In this document: positions 1 through 7,004 of the stretch, piece after piece
How the letters are laid out: each line of letters starts with the position of its first letter
How positions within the stretch are numbered: the stretch's first letter is position 1
Assembly (NCBI GenBank): GCA_903890885.1
Contig: CAITCX010000495.1
Location: forward strand, 1-16,256
From: an uncultured Dehalococcoidia bacterium
GTDB taxonomy: Bacteria; Chloroflexota; Dehalococcoidia; Dehalococcoidales; UBA3254
Direction of reading: 5' to 3'
DNA length: 16,256 nucleotides
Program-made: the position numbers and the translations under genes
The notes under the pieces: generated by a model
Databases searched by the model: none
What the model saw: only the letters and a program-made list of their open reading frames with translations
What the model was told of the DNA's origin: nothing

Positions 1-245
1 GCATAAAGTTTGCCGAGCGTGACAGCGGTCTGGTTAATAAGGCGAAGGTTTTGCCCATCCTGGGCAAGCAGCGACCTGAACTTGATACGGATAATAGCTA
101 TTTCCTGGTCGAGTCCATCGACTCCACCGGCATATTTCAATTCACGTTTTTCCTGCGGAGCCAGCACTTTGGAGTAAAAGCCATGTTTAAGGGCATTGCG
201 ATTATTGGGTTGACCACCGCTTTTCCGTTTTATAAGATCGTGCAT
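1..245 (-). CDS. Small phage/mobile-element-type protein (partial, C-terminus off window)
   Basis: The reverse strand reads from an ATG at 243-245 to the window edge (81 codons) without a stop. A GGAG ribosome-binding site lies seven bases upstream. The N-terminus is basic and contains GGQPNNRNALKHGFYSK, the GG-P-N-N-x-KHG-FYS signature of small proteins common in prophages and integrated elements, some annotated as terminase small subunit-like. The continuation (VDGLDQEIAIIRIKFRSLL) looks helical. I recognise the signature but know no experimentally proven function. The promoter carries an SOS box, which fits a gene belonging to a mobile element or to a damage-induced locus. The rest of the gene and its downstream neighbours lie outside the window. 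Confidence 0.72.
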   Translation of the reverse strand, partial: MHDLIKRKSGGQPNNRNALKHGFYSKVLAPQEKRELKYAGGVDGLDQEIAIIRIKFRSLLAQDGQNLRLINQTAVTLGKLY

Positions 246-275
246 TTCGTAACTCCTTTTAATCGAGTTGATACC

Positions 276-305
276 ATAATAGAACATATGTTCTGTAGTT
301 GGCAA
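276..305 (-). promoter_or_regulatory. Promoter with embedded LexA-type SOS box
   Basis: On the minus strand a -35 TTGCCA (305-300) and a -10 TATTAT (281-276) are separated by 18 bp. The perfect 14-bp palindrome AGAACATATGTTCT occupies 281-294, inside the spacer and touching the -10. It matches the GAAC-N4-GTTC core of Gram-positive-type (DinR) LexA boxes. A repressor there would block RNA polymerase directly. The site is 36 bp upstream of the ATG of the phage-type gene. Confidence 0.7.
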
Positions 306-350
306 GCTTTTGCTATTGACAGTTTTGTGGAAGAGATTGGGGGAAGTGAT

Positions 351-399
351 AAGTTTTGAGAGAGGGTGACGCCCTGATTTATGATTCAGGATTGATGAG
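351..399. repeat. Dispersed intergenic repeat, copy A
   Basis: The first 36 bases (351-386) match 6778-6813 at 34 of 36 positions in direct orientation. The similarity continues to 399 against 6833 with a 7-base indel and three more mismatches. Both copies are intergenic. The 246-546 gap holds only this repeat, the SOS promoter and the terminator at 426-463. Confidence 0.65.
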
Positions 400-425
400 C
401 AGAGACATAGTTGCGGACCAGCAGT

Positions 426-463
426 AAAAAAGAACCGCGCAATTATTAGTTGAGCGGTTCTTT
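426..463 (-). terminator. Intrinsic terminator of the surface-protein gene
   Basis: A perfect 10-bp inverted repeat (429-438 with 454-463, AAAGAACCGC/GCGGTTCTTT) has a 15-base loop. On the minus strand the GC-rich stem runs into a T run at 430-426. It lies about 85 bp past the stop codon of the surface-protein gene. Confidence 0.75.
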
Positions 464-546
464 ATAGTTAGGTTGCCTGCGCAAGCGGTTAAACCTGGTT
501 ATGGCGTCCGCCGGCAGTCATTTTGTTAATTTATCTTATATTCAGG

Positions 547-3500
547 CTACGGTACAATTATTGGCGCAACCTTGCCGTAGTTAACCGCCAGCAAGCCGAA
601 GTCAGCGATGTTGACTATCCCGTTGCGGTCAAAATCAGTCCGGGCATCATAATCGGGAGCACTTTTACCATATGAAGCTGCCAGGAGGCCAAAGTCCGCG
701 ATATTGATGATGTTGTCATCATTGGCGTTGCCTTCCAGCAGAGTGCCCAGATCTACTGCTGTTGAAGGCGCTGTGATCACCACGCCTCTTTTAACATTGG
801 TCAGGCAAGTGGGAGTCTCTGCGCTGATATCATAGGTACCCGGTGTTATACCGCTGGTCTGGGTTACAGCGGTACTGTTGTCGCTTTTGGCCGTGGTCAA
901 ATTGCGAGTGTAGAGCGGGGTACTTATCAAAACATCAGTACCGGGAGCAAAGAACTTAACGGTCAAAGGCACTACATAACCGGAATCCGGACGTGACCCT
1001 CCCTGCAAGGCGACGCTGATATAAACCGGCACATAAAAAAGAGTCTGATTGGTAGTTGTCACCACCCGGTCGAAGTACATGTCGCCGCCGATGTTCAGCC
1101 CGTTAACTGTAGCAAAGTCCCCAATTTTAGATCCGTAGGTAAGAAACTTGAACATATGCCCAGCCGTGGGCAGGAACCCTCCGTACAGGGAAATATTAAG
1201 CGTGCCTGCCAGATTGGCACTGCCTGAAATATTCAACTGGTCGTATCCGGTCCCGGGATTATCCCCACCGATTTCGATGTTCAAAGTAGAACTGATATCC
1301 TGGGTATAATTCCCGCTGATATTGAAAATCCCCGGCGAACTGCCGATATATACATCGCAGTTTACAGGACTGATGGAACCATAAAGGGTGCCTGCCCCGT
1401 AGATATCGATGTTGTTGAAATCCAGAGTGCCGCTGTTGTAGATACTGCCGGAAGCGGTCTGTTTGAAGGTCTGGTTGGCGCCCGTAATACTCAGGGTGCA
1501 ACCGCCGCCAATACTTAGTGTTTTGGAGTTAGAATAAATTGCGTTTACCTGACTAAAATTGGTTAAAGTGTTTATGTTAATCGTTCCTTGATTATCCAGA
1601 TTGCCCGAGAATGTCCTGGAACCACCTGTCCCAGGGTTAATGTTAAAGATACCTTTATTGGTGAGAACCCCACTATTGACTATTAAATTGGAATAAGGGG
1701 TACTGCTGGTAGTCTCTAAAACGAGGGTACCGTTATTGGTAAAGCCATTGGCGGCTGTCAATTGGGAGGATACTCCTGTGACTCCATTAATTTTAACAGT
1801 CTGGTTAACCGCTATATCTCCAGCAAAGGTACTACTGCCACGGCAAGAGAAATAGCCCTGGCCAGTGCTGCCCGGTCCAATAGTGAAAGCTGAATAATAG
1901 ATAGTTACGGCATTTCCGGTAGTAATACCCCCATTGAAATTAAAGGCGGCGGAATTTACCTCAAATGCACCGCTATTAGCGAGAGTGCCGCCGTTCTGAT
2001 AAAAGATCTGGCTGTTACCCGAGATGCTCAGAGCGCAACCGCCGCCGATATTCCAGTTACCGGAGTTAGTATGAATACTATTTAGTTTATCGAAAGTGGT
2101 ATTGGTGTTGATACTAACCGTCCCCTGATTATCCAGGCTTCCTGAGAAAGTCCGGGTACCACCTGTACCCGGGTTTACATAGAACGCACCCTTGTTGGTT
2201 AGAACTCCGCTACTGACTACCAGATTAGAAAAGGGTGTACTGCTGGTGGTCTCCAAAACGATAGTTCCTTTGTTGATAAATCCATCAGCGGCTGTTAACT
2301 GGGCTGATAGTCCGGTGATTCCGTTGATATTGACTATCATGTTGGTACCGATGTCTCCTCCGAAAGTGCTGCTGCCCCTACAGGAGAAATTGCCCTGGCC
2401 GTTGCTGCCGGGTCCAATCCGAAGGTCTGATTGATAAATAATTAGGGAATTACCGGTGTTATTTCCCCCATTGAAGTTAAAAGCGGCGGTATTTATGTTA
2501 AAAGTGCCGCTGTTGGCAAGAGTCCCGCCGTTCTGATTGAAGACCTGGCCGTTGCCGGAGATAGTCAGAGCGCAACTACCGCCGATATTAAAGGCACCTG
2601 TATTACTGTAAACACCGCTAATTTTTTCAAAAGCGGCATTAGCATTGATGTTAGTTGTACCCTGGTTATCCAGGTCACCCGAAAAAGTACGGGTCCCTCC
2701 GGTACCGGGGGAGATATTGAAGACACCTTTGTTGGTAAAAACACCGGTGGTAACGGTTAAATTCGAAGAAGAAGTACCGCTGGTGGTTTCCAGAACTATA
2801 GTCCCCTTGTTGGTAAACCCGTTAGCGGCGGTCAGAGTAGCCGGCATTCCAGTGAGACCGTTAACATTTATTTGCTGGGCAGCGGCTATATCGCCGCTAA
2901 TGGTGCTGGCGGAGCGCATTGAAAAATTACCCAGTCCGAGGCTGCCTGCACCGATATTAAGATGCGCCGCATATAGAATAATGGCATTACCGGTGATATT
3001 CCCCCCGTTAAAGTTAAAGGTAGCGGATGTTAAGTTGGCAGTGCCGCTATTGGCGAAGGTGCCGCCGTTCTGATTGAAAACCTGGCTGGAGTCTGACATG
3101 GTCAGGGTGCAACCGCCGCCGATATTAAATGCGCCTGTATTGCTGTAAACGCCGGTGGTATTTTCAAAACTGGTACTGGCATTGATATTAATAGTGCCCT
3201 GGTTGTCCAGGTTGCCTGAAAAAGCGCGGGTACCGCCCAAACCAGGGCTGCTGTTGAGAGTCCCTGTGTTAGTGAAAGTGCCGCTGGTCACGGTCAGATT
3301 GGAGGCTCCGCCAGAGCTAGTAATTGTCTCCAGGTTGATAGTGCCGGTATTGATAAAACTGCCCGCGGAAACCAATGCGGCGTAGGTTCCGGCCTTGCCG
3401 TTAACAGAGATCTTCTGGGCAGCCGCCACGTTGCCTGTAAAATTGGTGGTGCTGCGAACTGAGAAATAACCCTGGCCTGTGGCGCTGATTTCGAGATCTG

Positions 3501-4755
3501 TATTGTTTAAAACAATCGCATTTCCGGTAATGGACCCCCCGTCAAAGTTGAAGACGGCATTGGTGATATCGAAGGAGCCGCTGTTGGCGAGCGTACCGCC
3601 ATTCTGAGCAAAACTCTTTCCGGTTCCAGTGAGGGTGAGGGTGCAGCCGCCGCCGATGTTAAAAGCGCTGTAGTTGGAATTTGCACAAGATTCTTTATTT
3701 AGGCCAGTATTAGCATTGATGTTAACTGTGCCCCGGTTTTCCAGGTTGGCGTTAAAATAGCGGTTGCCGCCGGTACCCGGGTTGATATTGATAGTGCCCC
3801 GATTTACCAATGTGCCGTTAACCACATCCATCTGTGAGGTATAAGTGCCAGATGAAGATTCCAGGGTGATGCTGCCGTTGTTAGTAAAGCCGTTTGCAGC
3901 AGTCGCAATGGCAGTGGCAGCGTAACCGTTGATCCATAGATACTGGCCGGAAGCCACGTCACCGCTGATATTGCACGATTTTCTCAAAATAAAATTACCG
4001 GCACCAGTAGAACCGGGTCCAATATTAAAATCGGAGTTCTCCAAAACAACGTAGTTGCCGGTGAAAGACCCTCCATTGAAGTTCAGCGCAGCAGAGGTAA
4101 TATTAAAAGCACCGCTGTTGGAGATAGTGCTGTTTTGCTGATTAAAGACCTGGCTGCCTCCACTGAGAGTCAAAGTGCAGCCTCCGCCGATATTGAGGGC
4201 ACCGTAGTTATAATGTGTTTTACTGGTTGCGCCCAGATCAGTGGCGGTATTGACGTAGAAAGTCCCCCGATTTTCCAGAGCGGCGGCAATGGCGCGGCCG
4301 CCGCCACCACCGGCGCTGACATAAAAAGTACCATAGTTGAGCAAGCTATTATTGGTTACAGCGAGGTCTGAGTCTCTGGTACTGGTGCTGTTCATATCAA
4401 TAGAACCGTAATTTGTCACCCCATTAGAAGCAGTCAACTTGGTTGTAATTGTAGCAGTACTCTGAATCGACAGGGTTTGTCCGGTGTTCCCCGATCCACC
4501 GATAAGCATGGTGTTGCAATAACGATTGCCAGTGAGAGTAACTGTATAACTGCCGGCCACGGTGATTTCAACGTCCTCGGTGGCGTCAGGAATATGCCCC
4601 AGGCTCCATTTAGTGGTGTCTGTCCAGTCGCCACTCACGGCGGTTTTCCATGAGTTGGTTGTAGCCGCCAGAGCTGGAGTGATTGTAAAGGCTAAAGTAC
4701 CTGATACCAATAACAAAGATAACAGCATGAAAATAAGAAAACGCGCAAGCTTCAT
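547..4755 (-). CDS. Giant secreted repeat protein with C-terminal dockerin-like domain
   Basis: 1402 residues. The N-terminus has a basic start, a hydrophobic core and TPALA at 26-30, a typical signal peptidase I site. Residues ~35-60 contain GDW/W-x-x-G-x-P/YTVTL, common at the start of bacterial beta-helix surface proteins. From ~190 to ~1086 the motif IGG(G/S)C(A/T)L recurs six times, with its cysteine at 193, 371, 549, 728, 907 and 1086. Each unit is rich in N-x-G-T and FNFNGG, as in parallel beta-helices. A closing segment (~1120-1220) resembles beta-helix ends that precede anchors. An Ig-like or carboxypeptidase-regulatory-like segment follows. The final 61 residues hold two Asp/Asn-rich loops with NIADFGLLA, the duplicated calcium-binding pattern of type I dockerins. 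ATG with GGAGGG five bases upstream. Likely an exported adhesin or structural protein; its ligand is unknown and no cohesin or sortase signal is visible. Confidence 0.88.
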   Translation of the reverse strand: MKLARFLIFMLLSLLLVSGTLAFTITPALAATTNSWKTAVSGDWTDTTKWSLGHIPDATEDVEITVAGSYTVTLTGNRYCNTMLIGGSGNTGQTLSIQSTATITTKLTASNGVTNYGSIDMNSTSTRDSDLAVTNNSLLNYGTFYVSAGGGGGRAIAAALENRGTFYVNTATDLGATSKTHYNYGALNIGGGCTLTLSGGSQVFNQQNSTISNSGAFNITSAALNFNGGSFTGNYVVLENSDFNIGPGSTGAGNFILRKSCNISGDVASGQYLWINGYAATAIATAANGFTNNGSITLESSSGTYTSQMDVVNGTLVNRGTININPGTGGNRYFNANLENRGTVNINANTGLNKESCANSNYSAFNIGGGCTLTLTGTGKSFAQNGGTLANSGSFDITNAVFNFDGGSITGNAIVLNNTDLEISATGQGYFSVRSTTNFTGNVAAAQKISVNGKAGTYAALVSAGSFINTGTINLETITSSGGASNLTVTSGTFTNTGTLNSSPGLGGTRAFSGNLDNQGTININASTSFENTTGVYSNTGAFNIGGGCTLTMSDSSQVFNQNGGTFANSGTANLTSATFNFNGGNITGNAIILYAAHLNIGAGSLGLGNFSMRSASTISGDIAAAQQINVNGLTGMPATLTAANGFTNKGTIVLETTSGTSSSNLTVTTGVFTNKGVFNISPGTGGTRTFSGDLDNQGTTNINANAAFEKISGVYSNTGAFNIGGSCALTISGNGQVFNQNGGTLANSGTFNINTAAFNFNGGNNTGNSLIIYQSDLRIGPGSNGQGNFSCRGSSTFGGDIGTNMIVNINGITGLSAQLTAADGFINKGTIVLETTSSTPFSNLVVSSGVLTNKGAFYVNPGTGGTRTFSGSLDNQGTVSINTNTTFDKLNSIHTNSGNWNIGGGCALSISGNSQIFYQNGGTLANSGAFEVNSAAFNFNGGITTGNAVTIYYSAFTIGPGSTGQGYFSCRGSSTFAGDIAVNQTVKINGVTGVSSQLTAANGFTNNGTLVLETTSSTPYSNLIVNSGVLTNKGIFNINPGTGGSRTFSGNLDNQGTININTLTNFSQVNAIYSNSKTLSIGGGCTLSITGANQTFKQTASGSIYNSGTLDFNNIDIYGAGTLYGSISPVNCDVYIGSSPGIFNISGNYTQDISSTLNIEIGGDNPGTGYDQLNISGSANLAGTLNISLYGGFLPTAGHMFKFLTYGSKIGDFATVNGLNIGGDMYFDRVVTTTNQTLFYVPVYISVALQGGSRPDSGYVVPLTVKFFAPGTDVLISTPLYTRNLTTAKSDNSTAVTQTSGITPGTYDISAETPTCLTNVKRGVVITAPSTAVDLGTLLEGNANDDNIINIADFGLLAASYGKSAPDYDARTDFDRNGIVNIADFGLLAVNYGKVAPIIVP
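1498..4179 (-). repeat. In-frame tandem repeats of 534-537 bp in the surface-protein gene
   Basis: The conserved cysteine codon recurs at 4177-4179, 3643-3645, 3109-3111, 2572-2574, 2035-2037 and 1498-1500. The spacings are 534, 534, 537, 537 and 537 bp, giving five complete units of 178 or 179 codons plus flanking partial units. The distal units (nearest the C-terminus) are the most alike, for example TTSSTP, FSCRGSSTF and NQGT occur in neighbouring units, suggesting recent duplication there. Confidence 0.9.
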
Positions 4756-4853
4756 ATTATCCCTCCGACTAAGCTTATTTATGTGTAAATGGCCTTACAA
4801 TTATCCATGAGTGTTAACCGCGATTTACCATTTCAATTAATATAAACACTTAC

Positions 4854-4859
4854 ATTATA
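4854..4859 (-). promoter_or_regulatory. Candidate -10 of the surface-protein gene
   Basis: The minus strand reads TATAAT about 98 bases upstream of the ATG. No good -35 stands at 17 bp, so an activator may be needed. Three GTAAATA (TATTTAC on the minus strand) copies lie just upstream, at 4882-4888, 4904-4910 and 4914-4920. Confidence 0.4.
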
Positions 4860-5280
4860 ATACGTAATTTTGGTTTATCCAGTAAATATTTGGTTACAAA
4901 AAAGTAAATAAATGTAAATACTTCATATCAGAAATGAGAACCTGGTTATCAGAGGACAAACCCGGTGATTATCTGGCTGCCGCCGAAGAGGTTGGATTGG
5001 GAACGGGGTCTGCTGTCAGGGTAATCTGTACACCATAAAATACAGGATAACCCAGTTTTAGCCTGGTGGCCAAGCCGCCCTACCGTTCCTTGATATTATA
5101 CCTGGTATCTTTCTAAGGGGGGCACATCAAGTGAAGTGACAGCCACTATTACTGCCAGGCAAAAGGGCAAGAACTTCTTCAACGTTTTACCCTGTCATTT
5201 ATATGATCTAATGCATTATTTAATGAAATGCATCAAACAACCAGAATAAACAAGAAACCTCTTTGAAATTATATCAACTG

Positions 5281-5339
5281 GAAGTTACGATAAAGTAAAG
5301 ATTTGATTCAGAATGTAGATACGAAGTTACGATTTAGTA
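5281..5339. repeat. Pair of 17-bp direct repeats, 42 bp apart
   Basis: GAAGTTACGATAAAGTA (5281-5297) and GAAGTTACGATTTAGTA (5323-5339) match at 15 of 17 positions. Their starts are 42 bp apart, about four helical turns. They lie downstream of the cytochrome b stop codon, and no gene start that they would serve is visible. Confidence 0.55.
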
Positions 5340-5419
5340 GTTATTTTAGATCGTTCAAGGGAATATAACCAGACAGGTTTCAGGTGCAGTGGTAACAGAA
5401 TACGATTGTTCAAGAATGG

Positions 5420-6175
5420 TTAGTCCTGCTTAGAGCTCTTTAGAACATCGACTCCGGTAAACCAACTGGCCAGTAATTGAAGATTTGCACGTGGAATAAA
5501 GACCAAAACAATATGGACAACTGTGAGTATTGCCAATAATAACCCTGCAACATCGTGTAGCAGAGTAACTGCGCTTAACAGGTGATCCGGTATTGAAGTC
5601 AGTAAGGCAACAGTTTTAATTAATCCGCTGATTAACACTTCGCTGCCAAGGACAATAAAAGCCAGAAAAGCTGATTTTTGAGAAGCTTGATATTTCCCCT
5701 GATCTTTCCAGGGAGTTCGCAATATGTATTTCTTTATGGTTCCTTCAAAAATATCCTTTAAATCTGGAAGTAATTCAATATATTTTTGAGAAGTAAAAAA
5801 ATCGATCAGGAAGTAAAATCCAAATAATAGAGTGATTAAAACACCGGTGAAATGAATGTTGGAAGAAATTATACCCGGATTTATTTTCATAAATAATCCG
5901 GTTATAAAGAGCAACAAAATTCCAACCGAAGTGCCCCAATGCTGAAAAAAAGAGCCCAGTGTATGACGTTTTTCTGGGAAGGCCGGATTTCTGGAATGTG
6001 TAATGCGTTTCAGTGCTGCGGTAGTTATGCCGGCCAAAACACCGAGCCCGATAAAAACCGCCATGAGCAAATACATATTGACAAACAAGAGTGTTTTAAG
6101 GTTGATTACAGCCAGAATACTCACCAACAGTAACACCACAAGAATGATCGACTTCGTTATTATTTGTTTAAGCAT
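5420..6175 (-). CDS. Membrane di-heme cytochrome b (formate dehydrogenase gamma / cytochrome b561 type)
   Basis: 251 residues, very hydrophobic. Two N-terminal helices (~9-27, ~31-53) precede four helices (~80-96, ~106-127, ~168-190, ~203-228). Histidines H79 (FQHW), H108 (IHFTG), H207 (LLHD) and H221 (VVHIV) sit in these four helices, as do the heme ligands in b-type subunits of formate dehydrogenases, Ni-Fe hydrogenases and thiosulfate reductases. The likely role is electron transfer between the quinone pool and a partner. The two extra N-terminal helices are unlike the usual four-helix subunit. It follows the c-type cytochrome gene by 97 bp on the same strand, so the two are probably co-transcribed. 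No dehydrogenase or molybdopterin subunit is nearby. The ATG is preceded at close range by GGTGGGGGG. Assignment to a specific complex is not possible. Confidence 0.75.
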   Translation of the reverse strand: MLKQIITKSIILVVLLLVSILAVINLKTLLFVNMYLLMAVFIGLGVLAGITTAALKRITHSRNPAFPEKRHTLGSFFQHWGTSVGILLLFITGLFMKINPGIISSNIHFTGVLITLLFGFYFLIDFFTSQKYIELLPDLKDIFEGTIKKYILRTPWKDQGKYQASQKSAFLAFIVLGSEVLISGLIKTVALLTSIPDHLLSAVTLLHDVAGLLLAILTVVHIVLVFIPRANLQLLASWFTGVDVLKSSKQD

Positions 6176-6272
6176 TACCCCCCACCGATGGAAAACCCTT
6201 TAATATTACCTGAATCCGACTTATAGTATGATCTAATAAAATTTGCAGTCAATCAATTCAAGACTATTTAGA

Positions 6273-6614
6273 CTAAGGCTTCAAGAATAATACGATGGCA
6301 GCAATAGCTGCCTGAGTTAATTCTTTACCGGTATTATGAGTTGTAATGAAATTTTGCAACTGAACCTGCGACATGGAGATATGGAAAGCTTCTGCATTAT
6401 GGCAAGAAGCACAATTAGCAGAAAAAACCTGCTGGCCATTCAGCACCTCATTGGGAGTCTGAGAGGGATGGAGTGCCGCAGGAGGCACAGAACCCGATGA
6501 GTTGTTTCCAGCAGTTATTCCAAAGGCTACACCAAGGGTAACAACCCAGAATAAAACGATTGATATTATCGCCAGAGCGAATTTCCCTCTAATGTTCTTT
6601 CTCACTTCATCCAC
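6273..6614 (-). CDS. Membrane-anchored mono-heme c-type cytochrome
   Basis: 113 residues. One uncleaved-looking membrane helix (~11-34) is followed by a Ser/Pro-rich linker (~38-55) and a compact class I cytochrome c domain. The heme-binding CASCH is at 68-72, the possible axial Met is M81, and the C-terminal helix ends IAAIVLFLK, as in cytochrome c. The domain is short, with about 41 residues after the heme motif. The start is GTG at 6614, immediately after an in-frame TAA. An alternative GTG lies three codons later, and neither has a strong ribosome-binding site. The domain faces outward and is likely to exchange electrons with the cytochrome b encoded downstream. Confidence 0.82.
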   Translation of the reverse strand: MDEVRKNIRGKFALAIISIVLFWVVTLGVAFGITAGNNSSGSVPPAALHPSQTPNEVLNGQQVFSANCASCHNAEAFHISMSQVQLQNFITTHNTGKELTQAAIAAIVLFLKP

Positions 6615-6633
6615 TTATATTGCTAAACTCGAT

Positions 6634-6664
6634 TAAATACGATGTTGAAAAAATCAAGTGTCAA
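6634..6664 (-). promoter_or_regulatory. Probable promoter of the cytochrome c-b unit
   Basis: A consensus -35 TTGACA (6664-6659) is followed 19 bp later by TATTTA (6639-6634) on the minus strand, about 20 bases before the GTG start. The spacer is longer than ideal. Confidence 0.5.
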
Positions 6665-6777
6665 ATAATCTAAACAATATAATAATAACATCATGGCTCT
6701 ATCCTTTTCCATTTTTTATTACATTGCCATAGGGACCTATGAGATGGGCAGCAGCGGGTCTAAAAGTTATAAGTTTT

Positions 6778-6833
6778 AAGTTTTGAGAGAGGTTGACGCC
6801 CTGATTTAAGATTTATGATTTAAGATTTATGAG
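6778..6833. repeat. Dispersed intergenic repeat, copy B, with internal 14-bp tandem
   Basis: Direct copy of 351-399. It contains a perfect tandem duplication of GATTTAAGATTTAT (6803-6816 and 6817-6830). It is preceded by AAGTT-type short repeats (6765-6780). The mixture of related short words resembles low-complexity intergenic repeats rather than an insertion sequence. Confidence 0.65.
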
Positions 6834-6958
6834 GTAAAAACCAAATCACAGAAAACAAAGACCAAATTACAAACGGGGACCAAATGGAGAACGACGAGAA
6901 AGAGGTAGCCAGCAACAAGAATTAGACAGCAACTTGCTGAGGGGTGTTCACTGATTTA

Positions 6959-6973
6959 TACTTAAAACAAGTA
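6959..6973 (+). promoter_or_regulatory. Dyad TACTT-N5-AAGTA upstream of the dehydrogenase gene
   Basis: A perfect 5-bp inverted repeat spaced by AAAAC sits 31 bp before the start codon. It could be an operator, but there is no independent copy in the window. Confidence 0.3.
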
Positions 6974-7004
6974 TTTAAGGAGGAGATATAAAGAAGGAGA
7001 TACG

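Larger units (their letters stand above)
4756..5419. other. Long intergenic region with promoter-like and repeat signals
   Basis: This 660-bp gap separates the surface-protein gene from the cytochrome b gene, both on the minus strand. Next to the surface gene it is AT-rich, with a TATAAT at 4859-4854 (minus) and three GTAAATA copies. At 4934-5058 short open frames on both strands look protein-like but have no ribosome-binding site. At 5211-5233 ATGCATT is inverted around nine bases. At 5281-5339 there are two 17-base direct repeats. No convincing complete gene or RNA was recognised. Confidence 0.6.
6615..7004. other. Intergenic region between divergent genes
   Basis: This 390-bp gap holds the cytochrome promoter, dispersed repeat copy B, three ACCAAAT words (6840-6846, 6861-6867, 6879-6885) in an A-rich stretch, a TACTT-N5-AAGTA dyad (6959-6973), and two purine-rich ribosome-binding sites ahead of 7005. 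No open frame with coding character was seen. Confidence 0.6.

Noticed and set aside
51..359. 102-residue plus-strand open frame at the left edge
   Set aside because: It lies opposite the phage-type gene, which has a ribosome-binding site, a promoter and a recognisable motif; the plus frame has none.
2645..3385. Plus-strand hydrophobic, Val/Pro/Leu-rich open frames within the surface-protein gene
   Set aside because: They repeat with the period of the minus-strand gene and are antisense shadows of its N/G/T-rich codons.
5281..5339. CRISPR-like repeat pair
   Set aside because: Only two short imperfect copies, no further units and no cas genes nearby.
6640..6655. FNR/CRP-like TTGA...TCAA dyad near the cytochrome promoter
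   Set aside because: The half-sites are separated by five bases instead of the six required, and the centre is a plain T run.
6980..7004. Ribosome-binding region resembling the vector-type AAGAAGGAGATA leader
   Set aside because: The similarity is limited to a purine-rich Shine-Dalgarno stretch; surrounding sequence is continuous native DNA with no vector parts.
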